A stretch of 10,398 bases of DNA from Pseudomonadota bacterium. Lineage in GTDB: Bacteria > Pseudomonadota > Alphaproteobacteria > Acetobacterales > Acetobacteraceae. The notes under the pieces were generated by a model. It was given only the letters and a program-made list of their open reading frames with translations, was not told where the DNA came from and did no database searches. Shown here one piece after another: positions 1-6,037 of this stretch; the stretch's first letter is position 1, and the number at the start of each line of letters is the position of its first letter. The translations under genes and the position numbers were made by a program. The stretch spans positions 1 to 10,398 of the forward strand of contig JAJZFF010000632.1 in assembly GCA_021805485.1 (NCBI GenBank), in the 5' to 3' direction.

Positions 1-1
1 C

Positions 2-478
2 GTGACCGCCGTGACCGCCGCGCCCGCGGGCTCCGTCACGGCGCCCGCGGGCGCGCGCAGCTTCTCGGCGCGGGTCGGCACCGCGGTGCACGGCGTGACG
101 CTGGCGCCGCACAGCCTCGCCCGCCAGACGGCCGGGGCGCAGCGCTCGCGGCTGCAATGCATCAACGCCAACCTGTCCAATGCCGGCATTCCCTGGGCGG
201 TGCTCGCCATCGCCGGGGGCGTCTGCGGCCTGATCGGCGCCGTCGCCGGGCTGGCCACCGGCCCGGGCGCGCCGGCCGCCTCGCCCTCGGCCGCCGCCGT
301 CGCCGCCGCCTACTGCATCGCCGCGGTGAGTGGCGCCTCGGTCGGGCTCGTGCTCGGCGTGATCACGCGCTGCATCCAGGATCCATCGGTCGAATGGGTG
401 TTCGCGCAGAACACGCCCGCACCGGGCGCGGCCGATACCGGAGAGGCGGGCGCCAGCGCGGCGAGCGCGACGGCCTGA
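2..478 (+). CDS. Small Ala-rich membrane protein of unknown function, possibly 5'-truncated
   Basis: I do not recognise this 158-residue protein. The frame is open to the left edge. A GTG at base 2 could be the start, but the true start may lie outside the window. An Ala/Pro/Thr-rich N-terminus includes a near-duplicated VTA segment encoded by a direct repeat of GTGACCGCC. Two hydrophobic, glycine-rich helices follow at about residues 63-86 and 98-122, separated by a short Pro/Ala/Ser loop. The tail is Ala/Gly-rich. The hydrophobic Gly/Ala pattern resembles glycine-zipper membrane proteins, but I cannot assign a family. Cysteines at about 53, 75, 105 and 124 lie in or beside the helices. It converges on mipZ with one base between the two stop codons. 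That position gives no functional hint. Confidence 0.6.
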   Translation: MTAVTAAPAGSVTAPAGARSFSARVGTAVHGVTLAPHSLARQTAGAQRSRLQCINANLSNAGIPWAVLAIAGGVCGLIGAVAGLATGPGAPAASPSAAAVAAAYCIAAVSGASVGLVLGVITRCIQDPSVEWVFAQNTPAPGAADTGEAGASAASATA

Positions 479-487
479 TTCAGGCCG
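471..487. terminator. Perfect 17-base palindrome spanning both convergent stop codons
   Basis: CGGCCTG (471-477) and CAGGCCG (481-487) form a 7-bp stem around a 3-base loop. The TGA of the + strand gene (476-478) and the TGA of mipZ on the minus strand (480-482) both sit inside it. The stem can extend two more pairs across one mismatch. There is no T-run on either side, so calling it a bidirectional terminator is an inference from its place between two tail-to-tail genes. Confidence 0.4.
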
Positions 488-1373
488 CCGGCGGCACCAG
501 GGCGAGTTGCGGCGGCGCCTTGCGGATGGCGCCGATCAGCGCCCGCACCTCGGCGCGCGCGGCGACGTGGCTCATGCCGAGCTGGATGCCGAGCCCGGCC
601 TCGCGCACATCCATCAGGGTCAGCCCCTGCAGATACAGTTCGCGGAAGATGACGCGCTCGCCGAACCCTTTGACGGTGCGGAAGCCGATGCGCTTGGCGA
701 GCACCTCCAGCGTCGCGCCGACGTCGCGCTTGTTGCGCGCCTCGCTGGCGCCGAGCCGGTTGCGCATCACGATCCAGTCGATCCGCCCGCGGTCGCGCGT
801 GAAGCGGCGCTTGCGCGCTTCCCAGACCATCTCGCTGTAGATGGAGGGCTGCACGACGTCGTGGCGTTCGGGATCGACCTTCGCCAGCATCGCGAAATCG
901 ACGAAACTGTCGTTGATCGGCGTGATCAGCGTGTCGGCGCGGGCGTGGCCGAGGCGGCTCAAGAACGTATCGGCGCCGGGACAATCGATGACGACGATGT
1001 CGCAATCCTGCGCGAGGTCGGCGAGCGCGTCGCCGAAGCGCGCGGTCTCCTCCGCTTCCGCCTCGGCGCGGCTGTCGCGCTCGGAGCGGTGCACGGCGGC
1101 GAAGCGCGGCTGCGGCAGGGCGACGCCGCTGCGCTCGGCGAAGGCGGCGCGGGCGGCGAGATAGCCCGAGAGCGTCGCCTGCCGCGCGTCGAGATCGACG
1201 GCGCCGACGCGGTAGCCGTCGCGCAGCAGGCCGACGATGACATGCATGGCGGCGGTGGATTTTCCGGACCCGCCCTTCTCGTTGCCCATCACGATCACCT
1301 GGGCGCGCCGTTCGATGCTGACGCTGGCGACCAAGCTGCGAACCCCCTCTGCGCGTGCGTTGCTTGCCGACAT
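480..1373 (-). CDS. mipZ: MipZ, division-plane positioning ATPase (ParA/MinD superfamily)
   Basis: MipZ is a cytoplasmic ATPase. In Caulobacter it is recruited by ParB at the chromosome origins, forms a bipolar gradient and blocks FtsZ polymerisation away from midcell. This 297-residue protein has the deviant Walker A of the family, KGGSGKST at residues 33-40, preceded by the GNE typical of MipZ. It also has DLDARQ at 60-65, Walker B DIVVID at 125-130, the characteristic NDSFVDF at 154-160, then MVWEARKRR, DWIVMRNRL, EARN and RVIFREL blocks that match Caulobacter MipZ in order. From ATG 1373 there are about 20 more residues before Walker A than in Caulobacter. A purine-rich GAGGGG eight bases before an in-frame TTG (codon 14) makes a shorter protein possible. 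It follows the dioxygenase gene on the same strand, with a 51-base palindrome in the 135-base gap. Confidence 0.93.
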   Translation of the reverse strand: MSASNARAEGVRSLVASVSIERRAQVIVMGNEKGGSGKSTAAMHVIVGLLRDGYRVGAVDLDARQATLSGYLAARAAFAERSGVALPQPRFAAVHRSERDSRAEAEAEETARFGDALADLAQDCDIVVIDCPGADTFLSRLGHARADTLITPINDSFVDFAMLAKVDPERHDVVQPSIYSEMVWEARKRRFTRDRGRIDWIVMRNRLGASEARNKRDVGATLEVLAKRIGFRTVKGFGERVIFRELYLQGLTLMDVREAGLGIQLGMSHVAARAEVRALIGAIRKAPPQLALVPPAA

Positions 1374-1408
1374 GGCGCCACTCTAGGACAGGCCGCCGAT
1401 TCGGGCCT

Positions 1409-1459
1409 AGTGGTCTGCCCCCTGAAATGCGCTTGCATTCCAGAGATGGGCAGGCCACT
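1409..1459. repeat. 51-base imperfect palindrome between the dioxygenase gene and mipZ
   Basis: The outer arms AGTGGTCTGCCC (1409-1420) and GGGCAGGCCACT (1448-1459) pair with one mismatch. Inside, AATGC (1426-1430) and GCATT (1435-1439) form a second perfect hairpin around GCTT. A competing 7-bp pairing, CCCCCTG (1418-1424) with CAGGGGG (1465-1471), overlaps it. The patch is visibly richer in A/T than its surroundings. It could be the terminator of the dioxygenase gene, an operator for mipZ, or the joined ends of a decayed insertion sequence or MITE. The TGGTCTGCCCCC start is reminiscent of IS3-family ends, but I see no transposase and no convincing target duplication. Confidence 0.55.
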
Positions 1460-1508
1460 GAAAACAGGGGGTTAATGTCCTTGTTCGGCCAATGCCGGCG
1501 GCCGCGCC

Positions 1509-2309
1509 TCAGTCGAAGGCGTAGGCGTCCATCGCCATGCCGTAGTCGGTGGAGTGATGGATGCGGCGGCCGCGGTGGCCTTCGCTGCCGGCGCCGAGGG
1601 CGACGAAGAAGGGCAGGAAATGCTCGTCCGTCGGGTGGTTGTCGCGCGCGTGCGGGGCGCGGACGCGGTAGGCGAGAAGGTCCTCGGTCGCGCCGGCGGT
1701 CACGGCGGCGTCGATCCAGTCCACGAACGGCGCGGTGAACGGCAGCTCGACATCGTCATGGCCGCTTCGCATCACCTGGAAGGCGGCGCGCAGATTATGC
1801 GTGAAGGTGCCGGACGCGACGACGAGCACGCCCGCTTCCCGCAGCGGCCGCAGCGCCGCGCCGACGCGGTAATGGTGCGCCGGATCCTGCGCCGGCTGCA
1901 CCGAGAGCTGGGCGATGGGGATATCGGCCTCCGGGTAGAGCAGCCGGGCCGGGATCCAGGTGCCGTGATCGAGCCCGCGCGCTGCGTCCGTTCGCGCCGC
2001 GATGCCGGCTTCGCGCAGCAGGGCGAGGCCGCGCGCGGCGATGTCCGGCGCGCCCGGGGCGGGGTAGGTCATGGCGTAGAGCTCGTCGGGGAAGCCGCCG
2101 AAATCATGGATCGTCTCGGGGTGCTCGGCGCCGCCGAGGACCGGGGCCTCGGTGCACCAGTGCGCGGTGACGGCGAGGACGGCGCGGGGCCGCGGCAGCG
2201 TCGCCGCCAGCGAGGCCAGGAAGCGGCGTGCCGGGATATCGCGCAGAACCAGCGTCGGCGCGCCGTGCGAGACGAACAGGGCAGGGGCCAGGGGCGTGGC
2301 CGAGGTCAT
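1509..2309 (-). CDS. ygiD: Class III extradiol ring-cleavage dioxygenase, DODA/YgiD-LigB type
   Basis: This 266-residue protein matches the YgiD / 4,5-DOPA extradiol dioxygenase family, whose members open catechol-type rings using a metal held by histidines. Visible family signatures are SHGAP (His15), TAHW (His50), HDFGGFPDELY (about 68-78), DHGTW (His115), SGTFTHNL (His171) and NHPTDEHFLP (His225 and His230). The length is normal for the family. The start at ATG 2309 is supported by GGAG nine bases upstream. The physiological substrate is unknown for most bacterial members. Nothing nearby supplies or consumes a specific catechol, so DOPA, a catechol detoxification role or another aromatic are all possible. 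It lies 60 bases downstream of the small exported protein gene on the same strand and may be co-transcribed with it. Confidence 0.9.
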   Translation of the reverse strand: MTSATPLAPALFVSHGAPTLVLRDIPARRFLASLAATLPRPRAVLAVTAHWCTEAPVLGGAEHPETIHDFGGFPDELYAMTYPAPGAPDIAARGLALLREAGIAARTDAARGLDHGTWIPARLLYPEADIPIAQLSVQPAQDPAHHYRVGAALRPLREAGVLVVASGTFTHNLRAAFQVMRSGHDDVELPFTAPFVDWIDAAVTAGATEDLLAYRVRAPHARDNHPTDEHFLPFFVALGAGSEGHRGRRIHHSTDYGMAMDAYAFD

Positions 2310-2332
2310 GGGCGGTATCTCCGTCGTGCGTC

Positions 2333-2380
2333 GCGCCGGGCGCGCTCAGGGTTTCAGCGCCGGGCGCGCTCAGGGTTTCA
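2333..2380. repeat. 24-base tandem duplication, two perfect copies
   Basis: Bases 2333-2356 are repeated exactly at 2357-2380, and the first seven bases of a third copy follow before the match breaks. Each unit carries the codons for Leu-Lys-Pro-stop of the small exported protein, read on the minus strand. Because 24 is a multiple of three, a second in-frame stop (2346-2348) lies exactly 24 bases after the first (2370-2372). Readthrough of the first stop would add only seven residues, ARPALKP. It occupies most of the 60-base gap before the dioxygenase gene. Confidence 0.95.
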
Positions 2381-2693
2381 GCGCCGGCGCGATCGCCGGG
2401 TCGGACCGCTCGCGTTGCAGCAGCTCACGGTTCAGTTCGTCGAGTTCCCGATCGATGCGCTGGTTCTGCGATTCGTTCGGGGCGACGCCCGCGCCCTGTT
2501 CGGCGGAGCTGACATCGCCTTGCGCCGGCTGGTGCGGAATGGCGTTCCAGATATTGCCGATCCGCGCCGGCGGCTGTTCCGGCGCCGCGGCGCCGGGCCC
2601 GACGGCCATCGCCGGGCCGGCGGCGCCGATCAGCGTCACGGCGCCGAGGACCCCGAGCCGCCATTGGCCGCACATGCTCGCCTTGCCGCCCAT
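2370..2693 (-). CDS. Small exported protein of unknown function, 107 residues
   Basis: A strong ribosome binding site (AGGAGG, about eight bases before ATG 2693) marks this start. Residues 1-30 are a clear signal peptide: basic N-end, the hydrophobic stretch LGVLGAVTLIGAAGPAMA, and an AMA cleavage motif before Val31. The mature part of about 77 residues is predicted to be soluble and periplasmic. It contains an IGNIWNAIPHQPAQ segment (about 45-58) followed by a short charged helix RELDELNRELLQRER (about 82-96). The pattern of Gly-Asn-Ile, His-Gln-Pro and a C-terminal charged helix recalls short uncharacterised proteins of Acetobacteraceae, a resemblance from memory. No cysteines or catalytic motif are visible in the mature part. 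It lies between the PAS gene and the dioxygenase gene on one strand, so a shared transcript is possible. Confidence 0.8.
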   Translation of the reverse strand: MGGKASMCGQWRLGVLGAVTLIGAAGPAMAVGPGAAAPEQPPARIGNIWNAIPHQPAQGDVSSAEQGAGVAPNESQNQRIDRELDELNRELLQRERSDPAIAPALKP

Positions 2694-2797
2694 GGTCTTG
2701 CCCTCCTGCCGCGACCGACCGCAGACGCGGACCAGTATGCGGCCGCGCGGCGCCGGATTCCAGAGCGGTTCCGCGCTCCGCAGGCGTGGCCGGCGCG

Positions 2798-4726
2798 TCA
2801 GTGGCGCGGCTGCGGCGGCTCGGGCCAGGAGACCATGTCGGCGCCGAGCTGGCCGAGCCCGGCGGCCTGCGCCGGGTCCGACGGATGGCGCGCGAGCAGC
2901 CGGATCCGGTTGCGCCGCAGCAGGGCGACGAAGCGCGCCAGCGCGTCGCCGTCCGCCGCCCCCGGCGCCGTCAGCGCGCGCGCCGGCAGGGCCACGACGG
3001 TGATCGGCTGCTCGGCCAGGTCGAAGGGCGGGGCGCGAAAATCGTCCAGCTCGATGCCGACGAAGGCGCAGAACGGCTTGATCAGCCGGATGACGGTGCC
3101 GACCCGGCTCTGGGCGACCCCATGCGGAACGCCGCCGATCATGAACGCCAGGCGCTGGCGGATCGCCGGCTCCAGGCCGCGGCAGAGACCGAGGAAGCGT
3201 TCGCTGCGCCGGCGGTTGAGGAACAGCTCGAACGGGATCGGCGTCAGCAGCAGCGTCGGCGGTCCGCTCAGCGGCGCCTCGGCGGCCCGTTCCGCTGCGA
3301 GCGTCAGCATCAGCGCCGCCGGATCGAGCGTTCCCAGCGCCGCGTCCGGCAGGACGGCGATGGCGGCGGAGAGCTGATGGTCCAGCGCCTCCGGCAGCGA
3401 GGCGTAGCGCAGCGGCAGCACCCGGCCGCTGTCGGGCGCGATCACGGTCTCGATGACGCAGACGGCGAAATCCGCGGCGTCGTGCAGGATCTCCTGGGCC
3501 TGCTGTTCGATCTTTCCGCGCAGGGCCGTGAGGCGCCGGTCGAGCACGTCCATCAGCGCCGCCGGGTCCCGCGGGTCGTCCGCCTGGTGCGGCAGGGTGG
3601 CGGTGATGGCGCTCACCGCCGCGCTCGCCTCGTCGCCCTGGCCGATGAGCTTCATCCGGATCTCGTTGGCGATGGTGCTGGCCCGGAACGAGATCTCGGC
3701 CTCGGTACCGCTGGCGAACCGGATGATGAAGCCGTGGTCGGCGGTGCGCGCGAACAGCTCGTGCGCGTCCAGGCGCCGGCGCAGCACGCTCTCCGCCGTC
3801 TGCATCGCCCGCTCGGCCAGCGCTGGCCAGCGATCGCCGAGCGACTCCCGGACCGCGTCGAGGCCGATCAGGCGCAGCTTGCCGGCACACTGGGCCGCGT
3901 CCGGCAGCGCCGCCCCGGCCGGCGCAGGCTGCCTGGCCGGCGCGGTCTGCTGGTCGGGCGCGGCGTGGAAGGTGACGACGCGGAACCGGTGGACATCGCC
4001 CTTGTCCGTCGCGGCCGTGACCACGCACCCGGCGATGGTGCTGCCGTCCGGCCGCTTCAGCCGGACGTCCAGGCGCTGGTGGCGCCGGTGGCCCTCTCGC
4101 ACCTTCAACTGGTCGTCCGGGTGCACGAAGTCGGTGGCGGCGCGGCCGACGAGCCGCTCGGGCGCGACACCGAGCAGCTCGGCCAGCGGCGGATTGGCCA
4201 TGCGGATGATGCCGGCCTCGTCGACGATGGCGACGGCGGCGTCGACGAGGATGAAGACCGAGGCGAGCAGATGCTGCATCCGCCGCTGTTCCTCGCGCTC
4301 GCGCCGCTTCGCGGTGATGTCGCGGCCCATCACGACGAAGCCGGACCCGCTCGCCGGCGCCATCACGTGCAGCCCGAGCCAGTGCGGCTGGCCGGCGGTG
4401 TCGCGGCACAGCAGCTCCACCTGCAGCGAGCGCCTGGCCTCCACCGCGGCGCGGATCGCGGCCACCACGGCGGCGTCGGCGTGGGGGTCGAGCACGAGAT
4501 CGAGCGGCATGCCGCGCACGGTCTCCGGGGCATGGCCGAGCGCGGCGACGAAGCTCCGGTTCACGCTCCGGATCGAAAGCCCGAGCCGCGCCGCCGGCCA
4601 GGGATCGGCCAGGATGACGATGTTGCCCGCCTCATCGAGGGAGGCGGCAATCCGGTCGGCAGTGTCCAGCCCATCGGCCATGGTCCAAGCGTCATCCCTG
4701 CGCCGCGGTCGTGACCATGTGCGCAT
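2798..4726 (-). CDS. PAS-PAS signalling protein with degenerate GGDEF-like and EAL-like domains
   Basis: The protein has 642 residues and no membrane segment. A first PAS domain (about 34-138) has the flow of LOV domains (VNRSFVAALGHAPETVRG, then VELLCRDTAGQPHW and GRDIT) but lacks the NCRFLQ cysteine motif. A short helix leads to a second PAS (about 155-255) and an Ala/Pro linker (257-278). Residues about 280-362 follow the spacing of a diguanylate cyclase, with RTADHGF (327-333) where R-x-GGDEF would be. Residues about 420-640 follow an EAL phosphodiesterase: an ELDDFR segment (559-564) at the DDFG position and an AGLGQLGADMVSWPEP tail like the LGCDxxQGxxxxxP end of EAL domains. The EAL motif itself is not seen, so I infer a catalytically inactive c-di-GMP-type sensor or scaffold. 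PAS assignment is firm; the second half is a motif-level reading. ATG 4726 and ATG 4681 are both possible starts with weak ribosome sites. Confidence 0.85.
   Translation of the reverse strand: MRTWSRPRRRDDAWTMADGLDTADRIAASLDEAGNIVILADPWPAARLGLSIRSVNRSFVAALGHAPETVRGMPLDLVLDPHADAAVVAAIRAAVEARRSLQVELLCRDTAGQPHWLGLHVMAPASGSGFVVMGRDITAKRREREEQRRMQHLLASVFILVDAAVAIVDEAGIIRMANPPLAELLGVAPERLVGRAATDFVHPDDQLKVREGHRRHQRLDVRLKRPDGSTIAGCVVTAATDKGDVHRFRVVTFHAAPDQQTAPARQPAPAGAALPDAAQCAGKLRLIGLDAVRESLGDRWPALAERAMQTAESVLRRRLDAHELFARTADHGFIIRFASGTEAEISFRASTIANEIRMKLIGQGDEASAAVSAITATLPHQADDPRDPAALMDVLDRRLTALRGKIEQQAQEILHDAADFAVCVIETVIAPDSGRVLPLRYASLPEALDHQLSAAIAVLPDAALGTLDPAALMLTLAAERAAEAPLSGPPTLLLTPIPFELFLNRRRSERFLGLCRGLEPAIRQRLAFMIGGVPHGVAQSRVGTVIRLIKPFCAFVGIELDDFRAPPFDLAEQPITVVALPARALTAPGAADGDALARFVALLRRNRIRLLARHPSDPAQAAGLGQLGADMVSWPEPPQPRH
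4609..4675. repeat. Repeat copy A, in the 5' coding part of the PAS gene
   Basis: Bases 4609-4675 align without gaps to 5872-5938 in the same orientation. The first 23 bases (4609-4631 and 5872-5894) are identical, and 54 of the 67 positions match overall by hand count. In the PAS gene this segment encodes the residues from Asp-Gly-Leu-Asp to Gly-Asn-Ile-Val-Ile-Leu just ahead of the PAS core. Confidence 0.7.
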
Positions 4727-4829
4727 GAACAGGCTTCATAAGCGTAAATCCCCGCATGAACGTGAGTCTGGACCTGAAGGTGAAGCCGCGGCGGCACGCC
4801 GGCACCGCGCGGGCGGGGCTGGGAACGGG

Positions 4830-5555
4830 CTACTTCATGAAGGACGCGATCACGTCCGCGGCCTGCTCGATCATCCGTTTGAACGTGGCGAGGACACGCT
4901 GTTTCTCCTCCTGCGTCTGGGGCAGATCGAACAGCCGGTCGGGGTCCCTCGGCAGCAGAACGCCGTAGCTCGGCAGTACGATCGGGGGAAGGTACTGGTC
5001 TATCACTTGGACCTGCATCAACGTCTTCTGGTCCGACTGCCGGACCAGCTCGGCGCTCACGCTCACCCCCATATCCTTGTGCGGGGTGAAGTGCAGAGAG
5101 ACGCTGGTCGCGCACCAGAACGACGCCGGGCCGATGCGCAGCGAGGCATCCGGCGTGCGTCCCGCATCATACAGAGGCGTGAGAACCTCGTACCCCTCCG
5201 CCTTCAGATCCGCCGTGAGCCGCTCGGTGAAGATGCGATTGGCCACAGGGCCGCCGCCGGCCCAGCCATCGCCGGAGCGCATGACCGGCGTGTCGAGTTC
5301 CGTCACACCGCAGGTCGGGGGCTCCAGCACGAGCTCGCTGTTCACCGGAATGAAACTCCGGCCGACCTGAATGGTCGTGCTCAAGGGGATGGCGTCGCGC
5401 TTGTGATAGAATTTCGGGTCCGTCACCAGCACCGTGCGAATGTCCGGCGCTGCCGCGTGATCGAACCGCTGCGGCGGCGTGATCGACATGGCGCAGCCGC
5501 CCAGCGCCGCGACCATCGCCATCGCCATCGCCATCGGCAGCGCCAGGCGCCGCAT
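4830..5555 (-). CDS. Lipoprotein of unknown function, 241 residues
   Basis: I choose ATG 5555: AAGGGA sits a few bases upstream and the product then begins with a textbook lipoprotein signal. This is MRR, a hydrophobic core with MAMAMAM, and lipobox LGGC with the lipidated cysteine at residue 21. Ala follows the cysteine, so outer-membrane sorting is expected. The frame is open for 41 further codons upstream, but they are low-complexity and would bury the signal peptide. The mature region is about 220 residues, with cysteines at 82 and 148 that could pair in the periplasm. It contains repeated beta-like stretches (TVLVTDPKFYH, TTIQVGRSFIPV, MQVQVIDQYLPPIVLP) and a C-terminal amphipathic helix (about 212-240). 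No family recognised. It lies 103 bases upstream of the PAS gene on the same strand; no functional link is evident. Confidence 0.8.
   Translation of the reverse strand: MRRLALPMAMAMAMVAALGGCAMSITPPQRFDHAAAPDIRTVLVTDPKFYHKRDAIPLSTTIQVGRSFIPVNSELVLEPPTCGVTELDTPVMRSGDGWAGGGPVANRIFTERLTADLKAEGYEVLTPLYDAGRTPDASLRIGPASFWCATSVSLHFTPHKDMGVSVSAELVRQSDQKTLMQVQVIDQYLPPIVLPSYGVLLPRDPDRLFDLPQTQEEKQRVLATFKRMIEQAADVIASFMK
5513..5536. repeat. Hexamer microsatellite (CCATCG x4) in the lipoprotein signal peptide
   Basis: Four perfect tandem copies of CCATCG lie at 5513-5536. Read on the minus strand they encode the alternating Met-Ala run in the hydrophobic core of the signal peptide. Gain or loss of a unit would change the core by two residues without shifting the frame. 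Confidence 0.9.
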
Positions 5556-6037
5556 CGTCCCTTGCCGACGCTGCGTCCGCGATCGCTCAGGCATCCTCAT
5601 CGGTGTCGGTCCGCCTGCCGAGCGTGATGGGCTCGGGTTCGATCCTGTTGCGCATCCGCCGGGCATCTCCGTAGACAAGCGACTGTCCCTCGACGCCGCA
5701 TCCCGCTACGCCGATGCCCGGGGCCGCGTCGCAAGGACAGCGCGTGCGACCGATCGTAGGCCGGAACGGGTTCGCAGCGATAGGGTGACAGCGGCTGCGG
5801 CGCTCGTGTCCCGATGCCGACATTCGCCCGGCCGGCAGGAGAATGCCCCCTCGCTCACCCCCTGGCACCGCCCAGGATGACGATGTTGCCCGCCGCGTCG
5901 CGGGAGGCGGGACCCCGGTCGATGCGGTCCAACCCGTCATCGCGGCGGCGCAGACAACGCTTGGGTAACCTCGGGCTGGCACTCTGGTGCTCGTTGCGGT
6001 CCTCTGACGACCGGCCGACAGGAGAGACACGCCGCCC
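5556..6037. other. 482-base stretch without a convincing gene
   Basis: This region separates the divergent lipoprotein and chemoreceptor genes and must hold the promoters of both. Open frames exist on each strand (for example + 5479-5880 and - 5587-6039), but none has a recognisable product, ribosome site and start together. It contains repeat copy B (5872-5938). The last part before the chemoreceptor has AGGAGA at 6020-6025, 12 bases before ATG 6038, slightly far for a ribosome site. I could not pick a convincing sigma70 promoter in either direction. I see no tRNA or structured RNA. Confidence 0.6.
5872..5938. pseudogene. Repeat copy B: 67-base relic resembling the start of the PAS gene
   Basis: This segment matches 4609-4675 inside the PAS gene. 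On the minus strand its codons give DGLD, DR, AS, D and AGNIVIL in the same spacing as the PAS protein, then the frame ends at a TGA after about six more codons. It could be the stub of a second PAS/LOV-type gene whose remainder was deleted, a partial local duplication, or one copy of a dispersed repeat that also sits in the PAS gene. Conservation is similar in two reading frames, so coding ancestry is not proven. Confidence 0.4.

Noticed and set aside
1411..1457. A complete miniature IS3-type element with TG...CA ends
   Set aside because: No transposase and flanking triplets do not match as a target duplication; kept only as an unexplained palindrome.
2763..2778. Small hairpin GAGCG-CGCTC between the PAS stop codon and the small exported gene
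   Set aside because: Five-base stem without a T-run in a region of about 70 percent GC; such stems are expected by chance.
2786..4714. A 642-codon open frame on the + strand opposite the PAS gene, and a longer one on + from 3453 to 5627
   Set aside because: Arg/Ala/Gly/His-rich products with no domain sense, exactly antisense to a recognisable PAS protein; a common effect of very high GC.
5587..5655. A 22-codon minus-strand frame beginning MRNRIEPEPITLG, ending 31 bases before the lipoprotein start
   Set aside because: High GC at third positions and a GGAG some way upstream are suggestive, but the frame is too short, unrecognised and the ribosome spacing poor.
5977..5991. TGGCAC followed by TGC, resembling a sigma54 -24/-12 promoter for the chemoreceptor
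   Set aside because: The spacing between the GG and GC elements is one base short of the strict sigma54 requirement and the -12 TT is missing.
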